Assembly: GCA_021783855.1 (NCBI GenBank)
Contig: JAJXTL010000085.1
Coordinates: 1 to 11,852 of the forward strand
Reading direction: 5' to 3'
Length of the DNA stretch: 11,852 bases
Source: Pseudomonadota bacterium
Lineage (GTDB): Bacteria > Pseudomonadota > Gammaproteobacteria > Burkholderiales > Gallionellaceae
Position 1 is the stretch's first letter. The number at the start of each line of letters is the position of its first letter. This document shows positions 1 to 6,405 of this stretch, piece by piece. Both the position numbers and the translations under genes were made by a program. The notes beneath the pieces were generated by a model. That model was not told the origin of the DNA and searched no databases. It worked only from the letters and a program-made list of their open reading frames with translations.

Positions 1-884
1 CGCTGGATTCCGCAATGGAAGACTGGGGCACCTCAGTCCCTGAATACCTGACCGAAGGCGCGCAAATCAATATTCAGCAGCCATTGATGGAACGCTTGTA
101 TCCCAATACACGCGGCTTTGGCGATATTGTGCTGGCTTTGATCAAGCAGCGCCGTGCAGATGAGTACAAGGGGTTTGACGACTACTACGGTTATTTGCGC
201 GGCGCAATGCTGCAAAACAAGGGCGCATTGGGCGGAGGGGGGGCGGATGACGACAACTTCTGGAACGACACGTTAAGCCGCGGCATTGTCAAGCTGGCAG
301 GCCCCTCCGCTACCTTAAACGCAAGCATGGCGACGGCTGGTTTGAAATTGCCGGCGCCGGTAGAAATCGATGAGCACTATCCGTTTCAGTTGATACCGAG
401 TGTGACTTCAAATCTGCGCGACGGTCGTCATACCAATCAGCCATGGCTACAGGAGTCACCCGATCCATTGACCACCATCGTGTGGGATTCCTGGGTCGAG
501 ATGCATCCGAAAAAGGCGACGGAAATGGGTATAGTCGAGGGCGATATTGTGGAAGTAACATCCAAAACGGGTACGGTCAAGGCGCAGGTTTATCTGTTCC
601 CCGGCATCTATCCGGATGCGGTTTCCATCCCTATCGGCCGCGGTCACGATGCGATGGGTCGTTATGCCAAGGGTTACGGTGTGAACCCGTTCCAGATTAT
701 GGACTCGGTGTTCGAGAGTGCCACCGGTGAGTTGGCCATGCACGAGACGCGTGTAAATATCACTAAAACGGGTCAGCGCGTCATCGTAGTCAAGGATGAA
801 GGCCCTGCGGGGGGGATGCAGATGGGCAGAAAGATCGCCTCGCGCGTGTCCACCGATCAAGTCGATTTGTCGAAGGAGGTTTGA
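1..884 (+). CDS. actB1: Alternative Complex III subunit B1, molybdopterin-oxidoreductase-like, C-terminal part
   Basis: This is the 3' part of a gene that begins before the window; the open frame is already running at base 3, so the ATG at 15 is probably internal. About 290 codons are visible. The last part (about nt 440-800) is a molybdopterin dinucleotide-binding C-terminal domain, with the motifs GIVEGDIVEV, PIGRGHDAMGRYAKG and GVNPF. In ACIII this subunit keeps the fold of complex iron-sulfur molybdoenzymes but, from known structures, carries no molybdenum cofactor; it sits on the periplasmic side as scaffold and electron path with the Fe-S domain. In many ACIIIs this half is fused to the Fe-S half as one ActB; here a TGA ends it and the Fe-S gene starts 3 bp later. 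The neighbours (Fe-S, NrfD, DUF3341, cytochrome c, second membrane subunit) make ACIII far more likely than a polysulfide reductase or nitrate reductase. Confidence 0.88.
   Translation, partial: LDSAMEDWGTSVPEYLTEGAQINIQQPLMERLYPNTRGFGDIVLALIKQRRADEYKGFDDYYGYLRGAMLQNKGALGGGGADDDNFWNDTLSRGIVKLAGPSATLNASMATAGLKLPAPVEIDEHYPFQLIPSVTSNLRDGRHTNQPWLQESPDPLTTIVWDSWVEMHPKKATEMGIVEGDIVEVTSKTGTVKAQVYLFPGIYPDAVSIPIGRGHDAMGRYAKGYGVNPFQIMDSVFESATGELAMHETRVNITKTGQRVIVVKDEGPAGGMQMGRKIASRVSTDQVDLSKEV
873..880 (+). promoter_or_regulatory. Strong Shine-Dalgarno for actB2
   Basis: AAGGAGGT lies 7 bases before the ATG at 888, inside the last codons of actB1. It fixes the start of actB2 and shows that the Fe-S subunit has its own translation initiation and is not a read-through product of actB1. 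Confidence 0.85.
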
Positions 885-887
885 GTT

Positions 888-1742
888 ATGACAGCTACCA
901 ATTTATTAGAGAACTGGGCTTCGGTTCGCCATTTTCATCCTATCGATGACAAGCCACACGATCCATACAAATGGGCGATGGCAATCGATCTGGATGCCTG
1001 TACCGGTTGCAATGCGTGCGCAGTGGCGTGTTATGCGGAAAACAATCTGCCGGTGGTGGGGCGCGAAAAATTCCTGCACGGGCAGAGCATGCACTGGATA
1101 CGCATAGAACGTTACTGGGAGGAAGACGGTCGCGAGTATCCCGATCAGGGATTCCAGTTCCTGCCGATGATGTGCCAGCAGTGCGAGGCGGCTCCCTGCG
1201 AAACCGTATGTCCGGTGGGGGCAACCAACCATACGCAGGACGGTTTGAACTCGCAGATTTACAACCGCTGTATCGGTTCGCGTTATTGTTCGGCCAACTG
1301 CCCGTTCAAGGTTCGTTACTTTAACTGGTACGACTATCCGACCACCGAGAATGTCTGGCCTGCCGAGATGAACCGTCAGTTGAATCCGGACGTAACGGTG
1401 CGCGGCAAGGGTGTGATGGAGAAATGTACCTTCTGCGTGCAGCGCATACGTGCTGCCGAAGTAACTGCCAAGGGAGAAGGTCGCATCGTTCGCGAAGGAG
1501 AAGTGCAGACAGCCTGTCAGCAGGCATGTCCCGCCAGTGCAATTTCTTTCGGTAATCTGGTAGATCCAGAGTCACGGGTGCACAAGCAATGGCTGACGCA
1601 GCAGGTCGATCTGGATAAGGATAAGCAGGACAAGGATCAAAAAGAAGGTGGATCGGATCTGCGCGGCTACCGCATTCTGGAAGAGCTGCGCTCCTATCCT
1701 TCAGTGATGTATCTGGAACGCGTGCGTGAAAGCGCTGTTTAG
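888..1742 (+). CDS. actB2: Alternative Complex III subunit B2, iron-sulfur protein
   Basis: Ferredoxin-like electron-transfer subunit of 284 aa. Fifteen cysteines fall in four groups: C38/C41/C44/C48 (CTGCNACAVAC), C96/C99/C104/C108 (CQQCEAAPCETVC), C128/C134/C138 (CIGSRYCSANC) and C180/C183/C210/C214. The third group has a Ser where DMSO-reductase-type relatives have the second Cys, so the predicted set is three [4Fe-4S] and one [3Fe-4S] cluster, the set described for ACIII ActB. There is no signal peptide; export, if any, would depend on a Tat signal on the partner subunit, which is not visible. The C-terminal 45 residues are charged and Lys/Asp rich. It should pass electrons from quinol oxidised at ActC toward the heme subunits. 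The start is set by AAGGAGGT at 873-880. A NrfC or PsrB homologue is the alternative, disfavoured by the operon. Confidence 0.92.
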   Translation: MTATNLLENWASVRHFHPIDDKPHDPYKWAMAIDLDACTGCNACAVACYAENNLPVVGREKFLHGQSMHWIRIERYWEEDGREYPDQGFQFLPMMCQQCEAAPCETVCPVGATNHTQDGLNSQIYNRCIGSRYCSANCPFKVRYFNWYDYPTTENVWPAEMNRQLNPDVTVRGKGVMEKCTFCVQRIRAAEVTAKGEGRIVREGEVQTACQQACPASAISFGNLVDPESRVHKQWLTQQVDLDKDKQDKDQKEGGSDLRGYRILEELRSYPSVMYLERVRESAV

Positions 1743-1778
1743 TCGGCTGAACTCACAGAATAACTTTAAGGAACAACA

Positions 1779-3152
1779 ATGAAAGATATCCGCGAAGACA
1801 TCGCCTGGGCCAAGATTAACCAGGATGTGATGAAGAGTCTGGAAAACCCGAGAAAAATTTACTGGGTGATCCTGTTTTTTGCGATTGCCATGGTTGCAGT
1901 GGCCGTAGGGTGCGAGATTTACCAGTACCAGGTGGGGATGGGTGTGGCTAACATGGATAATCCGCATGTGTGGGGGCTGTATATTGCCACCTTCATCTTC
2001 TGGATCGGCATGAGTCACTCCGGTACCCTACTGTCGGCGATTCTGCATCTGATGCATGCCGACTGGCGCAAACCGATCTACCGTTTTGCCGAAGCGATGA
2101 CAACTTTCTCGTTGTTGACGGCAGGATTGTTTGTAGCGGTGCACTTAGGCCGAGTATGGCAAATTTATTACGCCATACCGTATCCTAACGAGCGCTGGGT
2201 GTGGCCGAACTTCCAGTCTCCTCTGTTGTGGGATGCGATGGCCATTTTTACCTACCTGAGCTCTTCCGTGTTGTTCCTGTTTGTCGGGATGATTCCGGAT
2301 CTGGCGATTGCGCGCGATAACCTGCAAATAGGTTGGCGCAAGAAGCTGTATACCTTGCTGGCTTTGGGCTGGGAAGGTACCGACAGGCAGTGGCGCAATT
2401 TCCGCGTGACTTATCTCACCATCGCCTGTTTTTTGATTCCATTGGCAGTGTCTGTGCACTCGATTGTGGCGTCCGATTTCGGTATGTCGCAGCAGCCCGG
2501 TTGGCACATAACTTCCTTCCCGCCTTATTTTGTGGCAGGCGCGCTTTATTCGGGCTGTGCGGCGATCATCACGCTGTTCATCATCCTGCGCTACGTGTTC
2601 AAGTTCGAAGAGTACATGACGCTGCCGATTCTTAAAAAGATCGTGCGTCTGACGTTCGCGATTGCCATGGTGTGGACTTATCTGAACTGTGTTGAGTTTG
2701 CTTCGGTCTGGTACAGCCACGATGGAGTATCGAAGGATTTGTTGATTCAGAAGATGACAGGGCCTTATGCGCCGTTCTGGTGGGCGATGATATTCTGCGG
2801 ATCGGTCGTGCCTTTTGTGTTTGCAATCAAGCGCTTTCAGACCCATATTCCGGTGCTGTTTGCAACCTCATTGCTGTTGAATCTGGGTATGTGGCTGGAG
2901 CGCTGGATGATCGTTGCACCTACCTTCTCGCATGGTTATTATCCGTGGACCTGGGATCACGATCAATGGCCTTCGATGATTCAATGGGGCATCGTGTTCG
3001 GCAGCTTTGGCTGGTTTACCCTGCTGTTTATGGTGTTCTGCAAGGTGTTCCCATCCGTGTCGATGTATGAGGTGAAGGAAATGGTTTATCACCGCACACT
3101 GCACCTGAAGAAGAGTGAAATCGGTGTAACCGCTGAACAGGGAGCGCACTAA
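1779..3152 (+). CDS. actC: Alternative Complex III subunit C, NrfD-like quinol-binding membrane protein
   Basis: Integral membrane protein of 457 aa in the NrfD/PsrC superfamily. About ten hydrophobic segments are visible, near residues 28-47, 64-90, 107-131, 150-178, 209-231, 249-272, 287-312, 330-350, 357-380 and 400-424. Polar residues within or beside the helices (H80, E105, H122, R125, D174, E306, H314, E374, R375) are the kind that form the quinol site and proton path in this family. In ACIII, ActC is the proposed main quinol-oxidising subunit, packed against the Fe-S protein. The start at 1779 is preceded by TAAGGA about 7-12 bases upstream. The gap from actB2 is 36 bp, and actD begins 2 bp after the stop, so it is co-transcribed with both. 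Length and helix count match ActC better than the shorter NrfD of nitrite or polysulfide reductases. Confidence 0.92.
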   Translation: MKDIREDIAWAKINQDVMKSLENPRKIYWVILFFAIAMVAVAVGCEIYQYQVGMGVANMDNPHVWGLYIATFIFWIGMSHSGTLLSAILHLMHADWRKPIYRFAEAMTTFSLLTAGLFVAVHLGRVWQIYYAIPYPNERWVWPNFQSPLLWDAMAIFTYLSSSVLFLFVGMIPDLAIARDNLQIGWRKKLYTLLALGWEGTDRQWRNFRVTYLTIACFLIPLAVSVHSIVASDFGMSQQPGWHITSFPPYFVAGALYSGCAAIITLFIILRYVFKFEEYMTLPILKKIVRLTFAIAMVWTYLNCVEFASVWYSHDGVSKDLLIQKMTGPYAPFWWAMIFCGSVVPFVFAIKRFQTHIPVLFATSLLLNLGMWLERWMIVAPTFSHGYYPWTWDHDQWPSMIQWGIVFGSFGWFTLLFMVFCKVFPSVSMYEVKEMVYHRTLHLKKSEIGVTAEQGAH

Positions 3153-3154
3153 TC

Positions 3155-3391
3155 ATGAGCAAACGTCATTTACTTGCGTTGTATGGCAACTTCGATGAGG
3201 CTGAAGCCGTCGTCCAGGAGCTGAGAAATACCTCGATCAAGGGGTTCGATGTCAATGAGGACATGATCGTCAAGTCGCCGATCGAACATCCTGAAGTCGA
3301 AAAATTCCTGGGTGACAAACCGGTCTATGTTCAGTTGTTCACGCTGATCGGCGCGCTGTTGGGCGGTTCATTGGGTTTCCTGGGAATTTAA
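3155..3391 (+). CDS. actD: Alternative Complex III subunit D (DUF3341), N-terminal half ending at an internal stop
   Basis: These 78 codons encode the cytoplasmic N-terminal domain of ActD (starts MSKRHLLALYGNFDEAEAVV) and the first transmembrane helix, about residues 57-78, rich in Gly and Leu. The start is supported by AGGGAG about 10 bases upstream and lies 2 bp after actC. The frame is stopped by TAA at 3389-3391, but the same frame continues without another stop to 3685 and reads as the rest of the family, so the ancestral gene was 176 codons, a normal ActD length. The break falls at the end of helix 1, before the loop to helix 2. It may be a nonsense mutation, a sequencing or assembly error, a site of read-through, or a true split. 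ActD has no cofactor; it is a membrane structural subunit. Confidence 0.85.
   Translation: MSKRHLLALYGNFDEAEAVVQELRNTSIKGFDVNEDMIVKSPIEHPEVEKFLGDKPVYVQLFTLIGALLGGSLGFLGI
3389..3391 (+). other. In-frame TAA inside actD
   Basis: Codon 79 of a 176-codon actD frame is TAA. Translation upstream ends GFLGI and downstream resumes SEQANFF in the same frame. No insertion or deletion is needed to join the halves; one base change, for example from TCA, CAA, GAA or TTA, would restore the gene. Confidence 0.9.
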
Positions 3392-3412
3392 AGTGAACAG
3401 GCCAATTTCTTC

Positions 3413-3685
3413 ATGCAGATGAAGGGCGGCAAGCCCATTGTGCCGTTGCCGCCTAATTTCGTATTGACTTACGAATTGTTCATTCTGGGCGGTGTTTATA
3501 TTACTGTTCTGGGCTTTCTGATCTGCGCAGGGTTGCCGGCAAAACGCTCGGCGCTCTACAACGCCAAGGTTTCGGTGGACAACATCGGTATTCTGGTCAA
3601 GGCGGAAGAGGCTGCTGTCGGCGTGTTAAAGGCAATTTTCACCAAGCACAAGGCATTGGAAATTCAGGAAGAGGCAGGGAAATGA
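3413..3685 (+). CDS. actD: Alternative Complex III subunit D (DUF3341), C-terminal half after the internal stop
   Basis: Ninety codons from the first ATG after the internal stop, in the same frame as the N-terminal half. It holds the periplasmic loop (GGKPIVPLPPNF, typical of ActD), the second transmembrane helix (about residues 19-43, from LTYELFILGG to LICAGL) and the C-terminal cytoplasmic tail. If made separately, translation must begin at 3413 or at the ATG at 3419. Only a weak ACAGG lies about 11 bases before 3413, so initiation would depend on translational coupling or on read-through of TAA. The end overlaps the actE start by ATGA (3682-3685), so translation of this half is probably needed for good actE expression; that gives a reason for the frame to stay open even if the protein is lost. 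Confidence 0.75.
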   Translation: MQMKGGKPIVPLPPNFVLTYELFILGGVYITVLGFLICAGLPAKRSALYNAKVSVDNIGILVKAEEAAVGVLKAIFTKHKALEIQEEAGK

Positions 3686-4236
3686 AAAAGTTATCCTTAG
3701 CAGTGTCGTTAATGTTGGCGCCATGTCTGGCGCAGGCCTGGCCATGGTCCATGGATATGGCTAATCAGATCAGTGTCAAGCCTCAGGAAAGCCCCGATCC
3801 GGCTCATCCGGGCATGACGCCTTTCCCGGCGCGATCCGTGCCTGTACCTGGCACGACGGTATTGGTCGAGGATATTGATGCGGCCAAGAAAATGGTGAAT
3901 CCGGTTAGGGCTGACGCGAGATCGGTTCAAACGGGTAAGCATTTATTCCAGATTTACTGCACGCCCTGTCACGGATTTTCCGGTACCGGTGACGGTCTGG
4001 TTGGCAAAAAACTGATCATGCAACCCTTTAATCTGACTTCATCCAATACCCTGCACAGCTGGCAGTCGCCGGACTATCCAGATGGATATATTTTTGGATA
4101 CATGACTTTGGGTGGTGCGGTGATGCCGAGCTATGCCAATGATCTTTCTCCAACCGAACGCTGGCACGTGGTCAACTATGTGCGTCAGGTATTGCAAAAG
4201 GTGCCGTCAGATATAACTGCGGCTCAGTCGAAATAG
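3682..4236 (+). CDS. actE: Alternative Complex III subunit E, monoheme cytochrome c
   Basis: Exported cytochrome c of 184 aa. The N-terminus MKKLSLAVSLMLAPCLAQA is a signal peptide with a likely signal-peptidase-I site AQA|W19-20. The single heme motif is C93-T-P-C96-H97, in the context YCTPCHGFSGTGDG, and the sixth ligand is probably M148 in GGAVMPSYA. A Pro-rich stretch (about residues 33-58) precedes the heme domain. In ACIII, ActE helps pass electrons from the Fe-S and multiheme subunits toward a soluble cytochrome or oxidase on the periplasmic side. ActE is reported as a lipoprotein in some bacteria; here C15 is preceded by Pro, a poor lipobox, so membrane attachment through lipid is doubtful. 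The start overlaps the actD stop (ATGA), with CAGGGA just upstream at 3675-3680. Confidence 0.9.
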   Translation: MKKLSLAVSLMLAPCLAQAWPWSMDMANQISVKPQESPDPAHPGMTPFPARSVPVPGTTVLVEDIDAAKKMVNPVRADARSVQTGKHLFQIYCTPCHGFSGTGDGLVGKKLIMQPFNLTSSNTLHSWQSPDYPDGYIFGYMTLGGAVMPSYANDLSPTERWHVVNYVRQVLQKVPSDITAAQSK

Positions 4237-4240
4237 GAGG
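4235..4240 (+). promoter_or_regulatory. Shine-Dalgarno for actF
   Basis: AGGAGG starts within the actE stop codon and lies 7 bases before the ATG at 4248, supporting that start and close translational coupling with actE. Confidence 0.8.
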
Positions 4241-4247
4241 CTATAGA

Positions 4248-5261
4248 ATGTTGATATACAGTAATTGGTCTGTATTGACGGTTAGTTTCGTCGTCGTGCT
4301 GTCACTGGCGTTAAGCGGTGTGGTATTTTGTTCGGTGTTGCATCTGGTCGGTGCGAAGTGGCGCTATAACGTCCGTAATCTGGCGACTTCACTTTACGCG
4401 CTGTTTCCGCTGGCAGCCGTGTTGCTGGTGATACTGCTGGCAGGTGGATCGCATACCTTCCCCTGGTGGAATGCTCCAGTCACTGCGGATTACAGTATGC
4501 CGGGCTGGTACCAGCCTTACTGGCTGATGTCGCGTGAAGTGGTCGGCATGGTCTTTATGGCGGCGCTGTGCTGGGTGTTCATCCAGCGTCAGGCGCTCAG
4601 CGATAACAGCCCTGAAGACATGGCGCGTTTCCACGTGGTTGCTACCTGGATTCCCTTCTTTTTCGTGCTCTACAGCACGATGGTCGCGTGGGATTTTGAG
4701 ATGACGCTGGTTCCGCACTGGCACAGTGCGATTTACGGCATGCAACAATTTATCAGTAACTTCGGCATGTTCCTGGCCTTTTTAGTGATCTGGATCTACG
4801 TGCTGAACAGAGGCAATAAGCTGGTAACGCCGGTGCCGGAAAAGGTCTACAACTATCTGGCGCAAATGCTGCTTGCATTTACCCTGTTGTATATCTACAC
4901 CTACTATGCACAGTATCTGACTATCTGGTATGGCAATCTGCCTGATGAGACGGATCGTGTGTTCGGCATGATGTTCGGTGACTACGCATTTGTCTGGTGG
5001 GCGGTTCTGGCGCTGAAATTTGTGATACCATTCGCCTCCCTATGTTTTCCGGCGACAAGACACAGTGTCACAGCGATCACTGCGGTTGCCACGTCTATCA
5101 TTGTGGGCACGATTCTGGAGCGTTTCATCTGGGTTGCGGGTGTCTATGGCTCGGGAAGTTATCCGGTTGGCGCAGCTATCGTGGTTTGGGGTATTGTAGC
5201 GCTCGCAGGGTTTCTCCTGGTGCGGGGCTTTATGCAGAGCAGAAGTTTAATTAAGGGGTAA
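4248..5261 (+). CDS. actF: Alternative Complex III subunit F, membrane protein (second NrfD-like subunit)
   Basis: Hydrophobic protein of 337 aa with about nine membrane helices, near residues 7-35, 45-67, 96-116, 126-148, 163-188, 203-225, 245-266, 275-293 and 301-322. Motifs typical of the ActF/ActC group are TFPWWNAPV, HWHSAIYGMQQF, TYYAQYLTIWYGNLPDET, WWAVLALKFVIPF and ILERFIWV. ActF pairs with ActC in the membrane and has been proposed to take part in proton movement or a second quinone-related site. The protein is at the short end of what I expect for the family, but no frame break is visible. A good AGGAGG precedes the start. It is the last ACIII gene here: the next gene, sspA, starts 7 bp after its stop, and no cytochrome oxidase, SCO or actG gene follows. 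Confidence 0.88.
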   Translation: MLIYSNWSVLTVSFVVVLSLALSGVVFCSVLHLVGAKWRYNVRNLATSLYALFPLAAVLLVILLAGGSHTFPWWNAPVTADYSMPGWYQPYWLMSREVVGMVFMAALCWVFIQRQALSDNSPEDMARFHVVATWIPFFFVLYSTMVAWDFEMTLVPHWHSAIYGMQQFISNFGMFLAFLVIWIYVLNRGNKLVTPVPEKVYNYLAQMLLAFTLLYIYTYYAQYLTIWYGNLPDETDRVFGMMFGDYAFVWWAVLALKFVIPFASLCFPATRHSVTAITAVATSIIVGTILERFIWVAGVYGSGSYPVGAAIVVWGIVALAGFLLVRGFMQSRSLIKG

Positions 5262-5268
5262 TTGTGTA

Positions 5269-5865
5269 ATGATGAGATTGTATTCGGGGACGATCTGCCC
5301 TTACAGCCATCGTTGTCGTATAGTTTTATACGAAAAAGGCATGGATTTTGAAGTAATCGACGTGGATCAGATGGATAAATCCGAAGATCTAGGAGCTATT
5401 AATCCGTATCATAAGGTGCCTGTGCTGGTAGAGCGTGATTTGGTTCTGACAGAAGCCAATATCATCAACGAATACATCGATGAGCGCTTCCCGCATCCGC
5501 AACTGATGCCGGCCGACCCGGTGATGCGGGGGCGTGCTCGTCTGTTCCTGCATCGCTTTGAGCAGGAATTGTACAGTCATGTGAATGTTATTGGGCAGGG
5601 CGGCAAACCGGCCGAGAAGGCCCGCGCGATCATTCGTGACAATTTGTCGCAGTTGTCGCAAATTCTCGTCAAGCAGAAGTTTCTGCTGGGCACTGAATTC
5701 TCCATGCTGGACGTGGCGGTAGCACCTCTGCTGTGGCGGTTGGATCATTACGGCATTCAGTTGGGTAAGGACGCGGCTCCGCTGCTGAAATATTCTGAAC
5801 GCATATTTTCTCGTCAGGGTTTCATCGACTCATTGACAGCCGCAGAAAGAGCGATGCGCAAGTGA
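5269..5865 (+). CDS. sspA: Stringent starvation protein A, GST-fold RNA polymerase-binding regulator
   Basis: Protein of 198 aa with a glutathione-S-transferase fold: an N-terminal thioredoxin-like domain (about 1-76, LYSGTICPYSHRCRIVLYEKG) and a helical C-terminal domain (about 85-195, with FSMLDVAVAPLLWRLD). The P75-H76-P77 surface motif (DERFPHPQLMP) matches the PHP pocket that E. coli SspA uses to contact sigma70-RNA polymerase, so the likely role is transcription regulation and not detoxification. ATG codons at 5269 and 5272 are both possible; MM- is common in betaproteobacterial SspA, and AAGGGG at 5253-5258 gives better spacing to either than any later start. The gene follows actF by 7 bp and overlaps sspB, so all are likely on one transcript. 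SspA after a complex III operon is usual in Betaproteobacteria, but the partner there is normally bc1. Confidence 0.95.
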   Translation: MMRLYSGTICPYSHRCRIVLYEKGMDFEVIDVDQMDKSEDLGAINPYHKVPVLVERDLVLTEANIINEYIDERFPHPQLMPADPVMRGRARLFLHRFEQELYSHVNVIGQGGKPAEKARAIIRDNLSQLSQILVKQKFLLGTEFSMLDVAVAPLLWRLDHYGIQLGKDAAPLLKYSERIFSRQGFIDSLTAAERAMRK

Positions 5866-6245
5866 ACGATTTGACCACACGGCCCTATCTGATTCGGGCG
5901 ATTCATGAGTGGTGTATAGACAGTGGCTTGACACCCTACCTTGCGGTGCGTGTCAACGAGCAGACCGAGGTGCCGACAGCCTATGTCAAGAATGGGGAAA
6001 TCGTGTTGAACCTGAGTTCCGGTGCGGTGCGCAACCTCGATTTAGGCAATGAGATTATCACCTGCAGCGGACGCTTTGGCGGTGCTTCATTTGACATGAT
6101 GGTGCCGGTCAATGCAGTGATAGGAATTTTCGCCAAGGAAACCGGGCAGGGGCTGGTTTTTCAACCTGCTGATGCCGGAGCCCCCCCGCCAGTGACTGAG
6201 GAAAAATCACCGTCACGCAAACCACAGCTCAAAATAGTCAAATAA
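5862..6245 (+). CDS. sspB: ClpXP protease specificity-enhancing factor SspB
   Basis: Adaptor of 127 aa that binds ssrA-tagged and other substrates and delivers them to ClpXP in the cytoplasm. Residues 1-101 form the substrate-binding domain, with RPYLIRAIHEWCIDSGLTPY, YVKNGEIVLNLS, RFGGASFDMMVPVNAVIGIFAKETGQG. A short Pro- and Lys-containing linker (about 102-118) follows. The C-terminal tail RKPQLKIVK (119-127) is the ClpX-docking XB motif, similar to RPxLRVVK in E. coli. The start codon is GTG at 5862, overlapping the sspA stop as GTGA, so translation is probably coupled; the next Met in frame lies well inside the conserved fold. A terminator-like hairpin follows 20 bp after the stop, marking the end of the operon. 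Confidence 0.95.
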   Translation: MNDLTTRPYLIRAIHEWCIDSGLTPYLAVRVNEQTEVPTAYVKNGEIVLNLSSGAVRNLDLGNEIITCSGRFGGASFDMMVPVNAVIGIFAKETGQGLVFQPADAGAPPPVTEEKSPSRKPQLKIVK

Positions 6246-6255
6246 ATCCAAATAA

Positions 6256-6312
6256 TCCATTAGCTCCGTCATTCCCGCGAAGGCGTGAATGACGGGTTTT
6301 CGTTCTAATGGA
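6256..6312. repeat. Compound inverted repeat (REP-like core inside an outer 8-bp palindrome)
   Basis: An outer pair, TCCATTAG at 6256-6263 and CTAATGGA at 6305-6312, flanks the terminator hairpin (inner arms 6266-6274 and 6287-6295). The core CGTCATTCCCGCGAAGGCG resembles a short palindrome dispersed in many beta- and gammaproteobacterial genomes (the Neisseria dRS3 type, ATTCCC-N8-GGGAAT), with the right arm changed to GTGAAT. The remaining intergenic bases (6313-6405) hold only a 7-bp inverted repeat, CAATCCG/CGGATTG at 6313-6319 and 6338-6344, without a T-run. Confidence 0.55.
6266..6302 (+). terminator. Rho-independent terminator after sspB
   Basis: CCGTCATTC at 6266-6274 pairs perfectly with GAATGACGG at 6287-6295; further pairing into the 12-base middle (CCGCGAAGGCGT) is possible with one mismatch. 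GTTTTCGTTCT follows on the plus strand. It lies 20 bp after sspB and before the convergent minus-strand gene, so position and form agree with termination of the act-ssp operon. On the minus strand the arm is not followed by a T-run, so it is probably one-directional. Confidence 0.75.
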
Positions 6313-6405
6313 CAATCCGGGATAAACTAACTTCCGTCGGATTGCGCCGTGTTTGTGCGACAGATAACGGTCATGCCATCCATATTCGCGGATGTCATAC
6401 AGGCG

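Noticed and set aside
1..3152. Polysulfide, tetrathionate or nitrite (Nrf) reductase operon
   Set aside because: The Mo-like, Fe-S and NrfD trio alone would allow this, but the DUF3341 gene, monoheme cytochrome and second NrfD-like subunit in this order define ACIII, and the Fe-S protein has the three-cysteine third cluster typical of it.
3155..3685. Frameshift in actD
   Set aside because: Both halves are in the same reading frame, so the interruption is a single stop codon and not an indel.
5269..5865. Classical detoxifying glutathione S-transferase
   Set aside because: The PHP motif, the size and the overlap with sspB identify SspA.
6313..6344. Minus-strand terminator for the HDOD operon
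   Set aside because: The 7-bp CAATCCG/CGGATTG repeat has an 18-base loop and no T-run on the minus strand, so I do not call it a terminator.
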